Source of the DNA: Litoreibacter albidus
GTDB taxonomy: Bacteria > Pseudomonadota > Alphaproteobacteria > Rhodobacterales > Rhodobacteraceae
Length of the DNA: 64,000 nt
Direction of reading: 5' to 3'
Assembly (NCBI RefSeq): GCF_900107015.1
Contig: NZ_FNOI01000006.1
Span: 1-64,000, forward strand
Below the pieces are notes generated by a model. That model did not search any database. It saw only the letters and a program-made list of their open reading frames with translations, and had not been told where the DNA came from. Both the position numbers and the translations under genes were made by a program. Shown one piece after another: positions 16,876-24,843 of the stretch. Every line of letters starts with the position of its first letter. Positions within the stretch are counted from its first letter, which is position 1.

Positions 16876-17754
16876 ATGAATAACCCCAATCTTGCTTCTG
16901 ATATCTCACAGATCATCACGCAAAACTTCGGAAAATTAACCGATGCCGATACGCGAATTTTGAAAGTCTTAACCAGTGACCCGATCCGTGGCGCATTCGA
17001 GAATAGCACAGAAGTGTCATCGCGAGCGGGGGTGCATCCTGCATCTGCAGTGCGTCTTGCGCGTCGTTTGGGGTTCTCGGGTTATCCTGAATTCCGGTCG
17101 TTTTTGCAAAACAGTTTGATGGAGGGGCAGGGGGAGTATGCGGACCCGACAGCACGGATCGCCGCACGGATTGCGCGCGCCGGAGAGGGTGGATTGTTGT
17201 CATCGCTTATAGACAGCGAAGTGACTGCGCTGGAACATTTACGCGAAAGTGTCCGCGATGCACAAATACGGGAGTTTGCTGAGGTGCTATTGGGCGCACG
17301 GCGGATTTTTACCGCGGGCACAAGTCATGGCACCGCACTGGCGAAACTTATGGCAATGCGGTTACGCCGATCGGGGTATGATGCGGTCGATTTGGGCGGT
17401 GTCGGACAACATCAGATTGAGTGGGCTTATACCATGACGGATCGTGATGTTTTATTCCTGAGCTGTTTTCGGGGGACGACGCAGCAACTTAGGCATCTTA
17501 CAGACATCGCAGCTGAGCGCGGTGCCACATGCCTTTTGTTATGCGACGTAGATGAAGATTATTTGAAGGGGGAGAAGAACAAACAAATTTGCGTTTCCCG
17601 TGGGGGGGCAGGAGAATCGCAATCTTTGGTCGTGCCGATGACCATCGCGAACACCATTATCCTCGACCTAGCGAGCATTGACGCCGGTAAAACGATGCGT
17701 TCGCTAAATGCCTTCAAACGGGTCAGAGAAAGTTATCGAAGCGCATCTAGTTAA
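16876..17754 (+). CDS. MurR/RpiR-family transcriptional regulator
   Basis: The protein has 292 residues. The HTH_6 domain lies in the first 85 residues (LTSDPIRGAFENSTEVSSRAG, PASAVRLARRLGFSGYPEF). A SIS phosphosugar-binding domain spans about 130-265 (RRIFTAGTSHGTALAKLMAMRL, DVLFLSCFRGTTQQL). It lies 25 bp after the ATPase gene and is probably the local regulator of the ugp-type operon. It would sense a phosphorylated ligand such as glycerol-3-phosphate or a derivative. In enterobacteria ugp is under phosphate (PhoB) control, so a SIS-domain regulator here suggests carbon-source control. Confidence 0.88.
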   Translation: MNNPNLASDISQIITQNFGKLTDADTRILKVLTSDPIRGAFENSTEVSSRAGVHPASAVRLARRLGFSGYPEFRSFLQNSLMEGQGEYADPTARIAARIARAGEGGLLSSLIDSEVTALEHLRESVRDAQIREFAEVLLGARRIFTAGTSHGTALAKLMAMRLRRSGYDAVDLGGVGQHQIEWAYTMTDRDVLFLSCFRGTTQQLRHLTDIAAERGATCLLLCDVDEDYLKGEKNKQICVSRGGAGESQSLVVPMTIANTIILDLASIDAGKTMRSLNAFKRVRESYRSASS

Positions 17755-18190
17755 GCGATTTTCCCAACAGGGTTTCCCTATCCTGTACGAACGCCTGCTA
17801 TCCAATTGGCGTTGTTAAAATCATGATCTTTGCACCAATCTGAGCCAGCTATGAAAACAAGGCCCTAGCGGCGGTGCATAAATCGGGTGCAGAACTGGCT
17901 GATCCTGAACCGCTAGACCTCGTGCTTGGCGGCGATGTCTAGAACTCGGTTTGTGTGATCGTTAGGGTAGGCAGGTATTTCCACCATTGCAGTGCAGCAT
18001 TCGACATGAAGGGCGGAAAGTGTGCATTCGCTGCACGTGCAAAGATCGAGCTGTAGCGCAGCAAAAGCAGCCGTTCACAGCTTCAATCGTTCCAACCAAC
18101 ACAAATGGCATTTTCAACTGGCACTAACCCCTGTATCCTCGCCCTAAGCGTGTATTTATCTCATCATTTTGGCCGAAACAGGAATTCTAG
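17755..18190 (+). other. Gene-free stretch before the defence cluster
   Basis: No credible gene is seen on either strand. The sequence changes character here and looks like degenerate filler. The last bases provide CAGGA (18179-18183) as ribosome site for the nuclease gene, which begins with TTG. The left boundary of the defence island probably lies in this stretch. I found no tRNA fragment or clear direct repeat in it. Confidence 0.4.
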
Positions 18191-20032
18191 TTGTATATTC
18201 AGCGTCTCAAGATTTCAGGCCTGCGTGGGGTGCAGAACGCAGACATTACTTTTGGAAAACATTCCGTTCTTGTGGGGCCGAACAACAACGGCAAGACAAC
18301 GATTATTGAGGCTCTTGCCTTACTGCTCGGAAGAGACCGATTGGTTCGGCGCTTGACTGAACATGACTTTCATAAAAGCAGACCCATCGAGACATCTCGA
18401 ATCCTAATCATTGCCACCGTCACAGGATTCCCAGAGAATGACCCGCAGCATAGCCCATCTTGGTTTGCGATTGGTCGCGGAGGCGTTGAGAAGTGGCTCA
18501 ACCCAAATACAGGCAGCCTTGCCGCATCAGCAGACGATCAGCACACTGAGCTAAGTGTTCAGATCGCTTTTTCGGCCCGATTTGATCTCCAGGAACTCGA
18601 GGCCGAGACCGTCAGGTTCTTTGTGGATGACGAAGCAACTCTTGGTGATCCATTCCACGAAGACACTGTTGTTACGCCGATTTCCTCGAAGACGCTTCAA
18701 GAACTTGGCTTCTTCATGGTCCCCGCGTCCCGAACATGGGACAAATGGATTTCGTTCACTTCTGAGCTTTTTCGGCGTCTCGTTGCAACATTGGGTGGCC
18801 TCCCTGCGACTGCTGTACGCGATGCAAGAGAACGCCTTTGGGAACCGGAAGCAGGTCAGAAACTAGAAGAACAAGACGGCCTTACAACGATTGTTGAGCA
18901 GGCCAATGATGAACTTAGAAAGCTCATGCCATCATCACCAAGGCTTCAGCTTCGTATAACAGGGACGGACAGCAATTCAGTCCTCGAAAGCGTCGTACCA
19001 CATTTTGCCCACGGGGACGGTCCAACCCTCCCTTCCGCCCGGCAAGGAACTGGTTTGACTTCCTTGCAAAGTCTTCTGCTACTGATGCAATTCGGCAAGG
19101 CCAGAGCAGATGCGAACAAGTCATTTGTCCTCGCGGTAGAGGAGCCAGAGCTGCATATTCAACCTTCTCAACAAAAACGGCTCGTCAACAGGCTAAACGC
19201 GCTCTGCGATCAGACGATTGTCACCACCCACTCACCGCTGGTTGCAGCGATGTTCCCTGTCGAAGCAACCTATTTTGTTTCTAACGACGATGGTCAGATT
19301 TCTGTCTCTCCATTGTCAAAGACAGCACCCGCTGGTCCGACCAATCACAAGCAACACCTCTTTTTTGCTTGGCGACAAAAGCTAATTGCCGCGCTGATGC
19401 ATCAGCGTGTTCTGATACCAGAGGGTATCAGCGATGTAGCTTGGCTAGAGGCGCTCCAAACCGCTTTGGAACTTAGGCAAAGTTGGGACTCGCCTGAGGT
19501 CGAACAGTCGAAGTTCTCGACGTTTGTTGGGGTCGTGCCGACAGACGACGCAAAGATCGCTGAGACGCATGAAGTGGTCAGACGTGTCCATCATAATTGC
19601 GCAATCCTTGTTGATGGAGATCAAGCCGGAAGGGGTTACCTAACGGAATTGAATGAGGCGGATCCATCGCCTAGCGCGGCAATCATATGGCCAACAGATT
19701 GGAAAATTGAACACGTGGTCACTTGGATCGCGGAAGCAAGCCTTGCACAAGTTTTGCCCCAGTTAGCTGAGGCCAATAACACCGCCATCGGCGATGCGGA
19801 GGAGCTTTCTGCTTTCTTGGAAGGTAAGAAGTCCTACGCCCCCACACAAGAAATCACCTCGGCAATTCTGATGGGTGAAGCCGCATGCCGCAAGCGGGCG
19901 GCCCAGCTGCTCAATGCACTTTGTGATACTCTGCTTGAGCCATCAGTCCAGAGTTCTCCACTTTTCGTCCGAGAGACCGAAGACGGTGCTGCTATGCCGA
20001 CCTTCCGGTTCGTGCCTCCCGATGACGTTTGA
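18191..20032 (+). CDS. gajA: OLD-family ATPase/TOPRIM nuclease (Gabija GajA-like)
   Basis: The protein has 613 residues, starting with TTG. An ABC-type ATPase domain comes first: Walker A GPNNNGKTT (29-37), signature-like SARQGTGLTSLQS (282-294), Walker B LAVEEPELHIQP (313-325) and switch His in TTHSP (345-349). A C-terminal TOPRIM nuclease domain follows with Glu411 (LIPEGISDVAWLEAL) and Asp475/Asp477 (ILVDGDQAG). It overlaps a small UvrD-like helicase gene by 11 bp. This pairing is the Gabija anti-phage arrangement, in which GajA is a nucleotide-sensing nuclease. It is somewhat longer than the best-studied GajA. A stand-alone OLD protein or a related defence pair is the alternative. Confidence 0.85.
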   Translation: MYIQRLKISGLRGVQNADITFGKHSVLVGPNNNGKTTIIEALALLLGRDRLVRRLTEHDFHKSRPIETSRILIIATVTGFPENDPQHSPSWFAIGRGGVEKWLNPNTGSLAASADDQHTELSVQIAFSARFDLQELEAETVRFFVDDEATLGDPFHEDTVVTPISSKTLQELGFFMVPASRTWDKWISFTSELFRRLVATLGGLPATAVRDARERLWEPEAGQKLEEQDGLTTIVEQANDELRKLMPSSPRLQLRITGTDSNSVLESVVPHFAHGDGPTLPSARQGTGLTSLQSLLLLMQFGKARADANKSFVLAVEEPELHIQPSQQKRLVNRLNALCDQTIVTTHSPLVAAMFPVEATYFVSNDDGQISVSPLSKTAPAGPTNHKQHLFFAWRQKLIAALMHQRVLIPEGISDVAWLEALQTALELRQSWDSPEVEQSKFSTFVGVVPTDDAKIAETHEVVRRVHHNCAILVDGDQAGRGYLTELNEADPSPSAAIIWPTDWKIEHVVTWIAEASLAQVLPQLAEANNTAIGDAEELSAFLEGKKSYAPTQEITSAILMGEAACRKRAAQLLNALCDTLLEPSVQSSPLFVRETEDGAAMPTFRFVPPDDV

Positions 20033-21347
20033 CTTTTTTGAAGGGCCTGCTGGGTCAGGAAAGACCTACAGCATGGTGGCTCACGCTCGTCAATTGATCG
20101 CAAACGATGCGTTGGGTGAAGGTCAACGTATGCTTGCACTTACCTTCATGAATGGTGCGCGACGAAGGCTGACAGAAAGTTTAAACGCCGAAGCTTCATT
20201 CAGGCGGAAGTTCGACTGTCTCACTTTTGACTCTTTCGCCCAAACACTGGTCAGGCGACGAGACGCTAAACTAACCGACGAAGTGCGGCAGCAGGCCGAA
20301 GAGTTGGGTCAATTTCACGGTCCTTGTTTCTTGGCTGGTGAACTATTGAACGATCAAGAAGTACGTCGTTGGGTGGCCAGAACTTACCCCGTGGTGTTGG
20401 TCGATGAGGCTCAAGACCTCGATGTGCATCGGCAAGGCATAATTCTTGGTTTGAAGGAGTGTTGCACGACTGTTGTTGCCGCAGACAGTTTCCAGTGCTT
20501 GAGTGATGGCCAAGAAACGGCGGACTTCATCGATCGGTTACTAAACGCGGGAACCACCCACACCCTGGCCCAAAGTCACCGAACGAACAAGGAAGGTTTG
20601 CTGGCAGCAGCTTTGGCCGTGAGGAACGGTGAAGACATTCGTGCCGTATTGAATGAGGAAGCTATTGGGAAGACTAATAGGGTTCATTGGGTCGGCGAAG
20701 GCATGGAACTCGTGGAAGTTCCAGCCACGGCAAAAAATTCAGGATTGCTCGCATGGAATCTGGCATTTCAATTGAGACTGGGCGCTGAAGAAGTTGCACT
20801 TCTCACTCCAGATTCAACGAGCACGATTATACAGAACGCAATTAGTACTGTCGCAAACACGCAGGGGCCATGGCCGCACAAAGCGTTTTCAGTTAGTTGG
20901 GAAGGCGGAGATAACAACGTTGCAGGCGAACTGACTGAAGCAATAGGATTTCCAGCCTCAGCTTCATACGACGAGGTTTGTGCATTGTTGGAAGAGCACT
21001 CGGCGCAGCCAATGGTCAAAACAGTGGACCGGCGCATCCGCAGACTTCACAGGGTGACAGGCCAAAGCGAATTCGAAAAGGCTCAATTAGTTTCCTTTAT
21101 CTCCGATGCGGTCAGAACAAACACACGCCTTGGCTTCAAGAAAAGTGCAAAGATCAAGGCCATGTCCATCCATGGAGCAAAAAACAGAGAGTTCGACAGG
21201 GTTATCGTTCTGTGGCCGCAATCAGCAACTGGAAGCGACGAACATAAGCGGCGATTGCTATACAACGCCATGACCCGCGCGAAGAGTCATTGCACAATTA
21301 TCGTTCTTGGAAACGGGCGACTAGATTCAGCTCCTTTCGCGACTTGA
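20022..21347 (+). CDS. gajB: UvrD-like SF1 helicase (Gabija GajB-like)
   Basis: The protein has 441 residues from the ATG at 20022, inside the end of the nuclease gene; the 49 extra codons upstream belong to another frame. SF1A motifs are in order: I EGPAGSGKT (7-15), Ia ALTFMNGARRRL, II VVLVDEAQDLD, III VVAADSFQCL, IV LAQSHRTNKEG, V KAMSIHGAKNREFDRVIVLWP (shortened here to its core) and VI LLYNAMTRAKSHC. It is much shorter than UvrD or Rep, as expected for GajB, which works in complex with GajA. The overlap suggests fixed stoichiometry. Confidence 0.83.
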   Translation: MTFDFFEGPAGSGKTYSMVAHARQLIANDALGEGQRMLALTFMNGARRRLTESLNAEASFRRKFDCLTFDSFAQTLVRRRDAKLTDEVRQQAEELGQFHGPCFLAGELLNDQEVRRWVARTYPVVLVDEAQDLDVHRQGIILGLKECCTTVVAADSFQCLSDGQETADFIDRLLNAGTTHTLAQSHRTNKEGLLAAALAVRNGEDIRAVLNEEAIGKTNRVHWVGEGMELVEVPATAKNSGLLAWNLAFQLRLGAEEVALLTPDSTSTIIQNAISTVANTQGPWPHKAFSVSWEGGDNNVAGELTEAIGFPASASYDEVCALLEEHSAQPMVKTVDRRIRRLHRVTGQSEFEKAQLVSFISDAVRTNTRLGFKKSAKIKAMSIHGAKNREFDRVIVLWPQSATGSDEHKRRLLYNAMTRAKSHCTIIVLGNGRLDSAPFAT

Positions 21348-21477
21348 ATAGTCAACTCTGCCAACGCTCCAAGCACCCTGCGCCGAATTGGGTGAGAAAA
21401 GCGGAGGACGAGCAGCAAGGCTAATTTCCTCCTGATCAACTAGGCGACACCTACCGACATTCAAAGCAGGACTATCA

Positions 21478-22536
21478 ATGAAAACACGCGGCGAAGCCAT
21501 CACGGAAGATGCAGAGCATACACTTCACAAACTTACGGTTCTCACCCATCAATCCTTTTCTCGAGCAGATCTATCGGCACTGATCGAGCCTTTCACATCA
21601 CGCCTTGAATACTACCTAAAATCCGTCGTTTTTCCGACAATCAGTCGCAGAACGAATCTCAATGATCTGATTGACAATCTTTCATCATTGGGTTTAGCGG
21701 CTCCTCAAGTGACGTCCCTGCACACACTGCGGCAGCTATACAACAAGTCAAAGCACGACCCTGATGTTGATCTAAAGTCTCAAGAGTGTATCCGTTCGTT
21801 TAAAGCTGCTGTCGTTGCTCTTCGCGCGATCACAACACTTGGCATAGCTTCGATTGATGCACCTCAAGAGCCAAGTTTTAACACGGTCGTTTATGTTGGC
21901 TTGTGGGACCACTACGTCGGCGGAGAAACGGAAGTCGGTTTGTTTTTGCCTAGCAACCATTGGATGGGAACGACGCCCATCAGCACCTTTCATTTACACT
22001 GGTCGAGTTGGGATCACCTAAAACCTGCTCTAGCTGATCATCCGCGTTATTCGAGGGGTGAGGAAGCATTAGGCTCGACCCTTTGGAAGTCATTTTCCGA
22101 TGAGGGGGACTTTCTTGACGCAGGTGTTTGGGAGGGGGATGTGCGAGAACTATTGGAAGTACTTTCTGCGCACAATGACGAGAGCCTAGAAGAAGCGGTA
22201 ATTCCATTTTTGGCTCGCCGGAATAACCTGATCTCAGTCGGCATCGCGCTTGTTTCTGCTACCGTTGACACAGTCCGCGCTATCCCTTCTGCAAATGAAG
22301 TGGATCTTCGAGAGTGCATCTCTGAACGCGCTAAGACGGAATACGCGGCAGAGGTACAAACCCCTCATGGCCAAAAGATACTAGACAGCGTGATACATTG
22401 CGTCGAAAGCGTTCCGCACAATGAACGCGTCGCTATATCGGGGCCTTCATTTCGCATTTACTCAGAAGAGGAAGACGGGGAATTGGATGTCCCAGTCAAG
22501 CTTTTGGGAACAACTCTGACCTGGCTAGTTTCATAG
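21478..22536 (+). CDS. Unrecognised protein downstream of the Gabija-like pair
   Basis: I do not recognise this 352-residue protein. The first 120 residues look all-helical and end in LHTLRQLYNKSKHDPD. An Arg followed eight residues later by His (RQLYNKSKH) is reminiscent of HEPN-like helical domains, but the spacing is not the canonical R-x4-6-H. The middle is mixed (VVYVGLWDHYVGGETEVGLFLP) and the C-terminus acidic (EEEDGELD). There are no membrane segments or signal peptide. GCAGGA lies 7 bases before the ATG. It follows the helicase gene by 130 bp in the same direction, so it may be an accessory or an independent defence gene. Confidence 0.7.
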   Translation: MKTRGEAITEDAEHTLHKLTVLTHQSFSRADLSALIEPFTSRLEYYLKSVVFPTISRRTNLNDLIDNLSSLGLAAPQVTSLHTLRQLYNKSKHDPDVDLKSQECIRSFKAAVVALRAITTLGIASIDAPQEPSFNTVVYVGLWDHYVGGETEVGLFLPSNHWMGTTPISTFHLHWSSWDHLKPALADHPRYSRGEEALGSTLWKSFSDEGDFLDAGVWEGDVRELLEVLSAHNDESLEEAVIPFLARRNNLISVGIALVSATVDTVRAIPSANEVDLRECISERAKTEYAAEVQTPHGQKILDSVIHCVESVPHNERVAISGPSFRIYSEEEDGELDVPVKLLGTTLTWLVS

Positions 22537-22736
22537 CAATCGCAAGCTCCAACACACTATCGACGCAACACGTTCACGACCCACCGGTTCTTGCGCTTTA
22601 GCCTCACCTGTTGAGGTCAGGCAAAGTATGAATGGCTGCAATGCGAGAGCTGCACTACGGCAGCGGGCGACGCGATGAACGGCAGCTAATGGCCGACCCC
22701 TTCAAGCAGGTCGTGGATGCAGCCAAAACCGTTCTG

Positions 22737-24134
22737 TCAGCGCTCTGGAGCGTCTTCGGGCGCACTGCTCGAGGCCACTCTTGAGGGCTGCGACTGGTAT
22801 TGATCCCGCAGATGAACTGCAGTCTGATCGATGCTAGGGTACACGGTGGTTGTATTGATATTAATCCGGTCGAGCTGAGCGAGTATGCGCTCTTTTTCAC
22901 GAATCGTGACCCGGCTGATTTCGATTCCGTCCTGGCCCGCATCGGGCAGCGTCGCCTCTTGCCCGAACAACAGGAAGGCGCCGGATTGCGATTTGATGCG
23001 CGTGTTGGTTTGTTTCGCCTTCACGCAGACGATGGACCCAAGATCGTCTGGGATGATCCGGCCCTCAAAAAAGCCCTTCTCTGACTTGATGTGGTGAAGC
23101 AGCTTTCCGACAACGTCGGTCTCATTAAACGTGTCCAAGTCGAGGCTGAGATCAACCTCGTTCTTCTGCGCGTAGGTAAGGTTAGAAAGGTTCGACAGGC
23201 AACTAACGGTATCGGAATCGTAGTATTTCAAGCCACTTGATGCGACATGAAAGACAATGACCTCACCATCTGTCTTGGGCTTGCTGGAGCAGGCGAAAAA
23301 CAATGCCACTAGCGGATTGCCGGAGATATCAAGCAGACGCGTCGGCAGACCGTAGTGCTGCATTCGCACAAGGCGATCGAAGCAATACTGGTCACCCTGG
23401 AACTCATCATGATGCGCGATCAATAGTTCTTTGCACAGGCGATCCTCGCTTGGCATGAATTGCCAGTCGCCGTTATCCCATTTGCGCAGAAGCGAAGGTG
23501 TAAGTTCATAAGTGACATCTCCGTGGCCACGGAAGAAGGTCTCGGTCGACGGTTTTACAGGCGAGTCGTAAAGCAATTGAAGGAACGACTCCACGCTATC
23601 GGCTACGCCAAGAACCTTCTTGTCACGAGGCGGGGGCAGAATTGCTGCCCCGATGACAGCGGTCGCCTCGTGACTCGCGATTAGATCGGCAAGATCAGGT
23701 TTACAATTGGCCAATCTGGACAACACTTCTTGCGCGTCGCCTTCCCGGACTGCCCAGTGTGTGCGGTAAAGTTGGAACTTATCTGCGCCGAAAACCGATC
23801 CGGCTGTCTCCATGTCATCGAAGGTAACTTCGCCAAAGTCGATCTGCGTCTCGAAGGTCATGGAGACCTCCTTGCGCCCACTTGTGATGTTCGAGATCCA
23901 ACCATACTTGATAAGCATAGAGACGGCGTTTCCGGCTGGCTGTATCTCGCTACAGAGAAATGTCGGCAGTGTTTCGAGAAAAGCGGTGGCATCGACATCT
24001 AGGTTTTCAAGGCGCTTCTCCATGTCAGAGGGCGTGTATTCGAACATGCGACCTCGGAGCATTGTGACAACATCGACGTTCCCATCGACTTTTTCCCAAT
24101 TGCCGAATGAGATGTAGTTGAAGCTGTCCGCCAT
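22737..24134 (-). CDS. FRG-domain protein
   Basis: The protein has 465 residues. An FRG domain (named after its conserved Phe-Arg-Gly) spans about residues 195-310: TFFRGHGDVTYELTPSLLR, then the characteristic MQHYGLPTRLLDISGNPLVA and LFFACS. The N-terminal 190 residues are unassigned. They may recognise a partner or trigger. FRG-domain proteins are widespread in bacterial and phage genomes, often beside defence genes, and have no firmly established reaction. AAGGAA precedes the ATG. It points towards the Gabija-like cluster and closes the island before tRNA-Gly. Confidence 0.8.
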   Translation of the reverse strand: MADSFNYISFGNWEKVDGNVDVVTMLRGRMFEYTPSDMEKRLENLDVDATAFLETLPTFLCSEIQPAGNAVSMLIKYGWISNITSGRKEVSMTFETQIDFGEVTFDDMETAGSVFGADKFQLYRTHWAVREGDAQEVLSRLANCKPDLADLIASHEATAVIGAAILPPPRDKKVLGVADSVESFLQLLYDSPVKPSTETFFRGHGDVTYELTPSLLRKWDNGDWQFMPSEDRLCKELLIAHHDEFQGDQYCFDRLVRMQHYGLPTRLLDISGNPLVALFFACSSKPKTDGEVIVFHVASSGLKYYDSDTVSCLSNLSNLTYAQKNEVDLSLDLDTFNETDVVGKLLHHIKSEKGFFEGRIIPDDLGSIVCVKAKQTNTRIKSQSGAFLLFGQEATLPDAGQDGIEISRVTIREKERILAQLDRININTTTVYPSIDQTAVHLRDQYQSQPSRVASSSAPEDAPER

Positions 24135-24526
24135 TCGTCCAATTCCTTGCGCCTGCCGAGTCGGTCAACGCGTCGCCTAATCGAACGGTATTCGCATCGA
24201 CATCACACCTGCGGCTCACATTGCCGCTATATTGAGCTGAAAGATAGGTCGCTCAACCGAAAAGATACGCCAAATCTTCGCCCAAACCATCGACGGGATG
24301 CACTTGCTGTGAAATTCATGAAAGTCGGCAATACGCAAGCCGCACCGTAGCGTTCACCGTCCTGGCGAATGTCCGGAAAGGGCCGTAAAGGGCGATTTAA
24401 CGACGAGCTGATAACAGAGCTGGAGGAGGAGCGACTACTTTGTGTCCTCACTCTCCGTTCCTAGTAAACGTTGTGCTCATACCTGCTTGACCATTTTTTC
24501 CGTGTGGAATAGTTGTTTTTCGAAGC
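24135..24526 (+). other. Gene-free stretch between FRG gene and tRNA-Gly
   Basis: No gene is seen on either strand. The 5' part must hold the promoter and AAGGAA ribosome site of the minus-strand FRG gene. The 3' part must hold the promoter of tRNA-Gly. No repeat or hairpin stands out. Confidence 0.4.
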
Positions 24527-24601
24527 GCGGGCGTTGTGTAATGGTTAAGACCTCAGTTTTCCAAACTGAAGATGCGGGTTCGATTCCCGCCGCCCGCTCC
24601 A
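24527..24601 (+). tRNA. tRNA-Gly (anticodon UCC)
   Basis: The acceptor stem GCGGGCG (24527-24533) pairs with CGCCCGC (24591-24597). A discriminator T and encoded CCA (24599-24601) follow. The anticodon loop TTTCCAA gives anticodon TCC, reading GGA glycine codons. The T-loop GTTCGATTC is standard. The last 44 bases are repeated at 24695-24738, so this tRNA has served as an integration target. Confidence 0.95.
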
Positions 24602-24738
24602 AAATATCTTTTCCGACACATTACCTGCAAAATCACGCTGTCGATCTTGTCAACTATTTGAAATAAAACGATTTATAGAGATTTGAGCGTAAGCTTTCCA
24701 AACTGAAGATGCGGGTTCGATTCCCGCCGCCCGCTCCA
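24558..24738 (+). repeat. 44-bp direct repeat of the tRNA-Gly 3' end (att-like scar)
   Basis: Bases 24558-24601 (anticodon loop to CCA of tRNA-Gly) are repeated exactly at 24695-24738, 93 bp further on. Integrases that use a tRNA 3' end leave exactly this: an intact tRNA on one side and a 3' fragment on the other. Only 93 A+T-rich bases with no gene lie between, so whatever integrated has been lost or trimmed. The repeat coincides with the change from A+T-richer accessory sequence to G+C-rich core-like sequence. Confidence 0.85.
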
Positions 24739-24843
24739 CACCTTTCCCATCCGTATGATCGCGCCTCCTTTGGACTGTGGCGGTTGATGAGACCTTTGAA
24801 ATGTCTTAGAAACGCTCAGCCATGAATAAGGATTGATCACCCT

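Noticed and set aside
19875-20021. 49-residue N-terminal extension of the helicase gene
   Set aside because: It lies wholly inside the nuclease gene in another frame and precedes the Walker A motif without similarity to helicases.
24602-24694. Possible small gene or second tRNA between the two 44-bp repeats
   Set aside because: The 93 bases have no open frame of note, and the second repeat lacks a 5' half, so it cannot fold as a tRNA.
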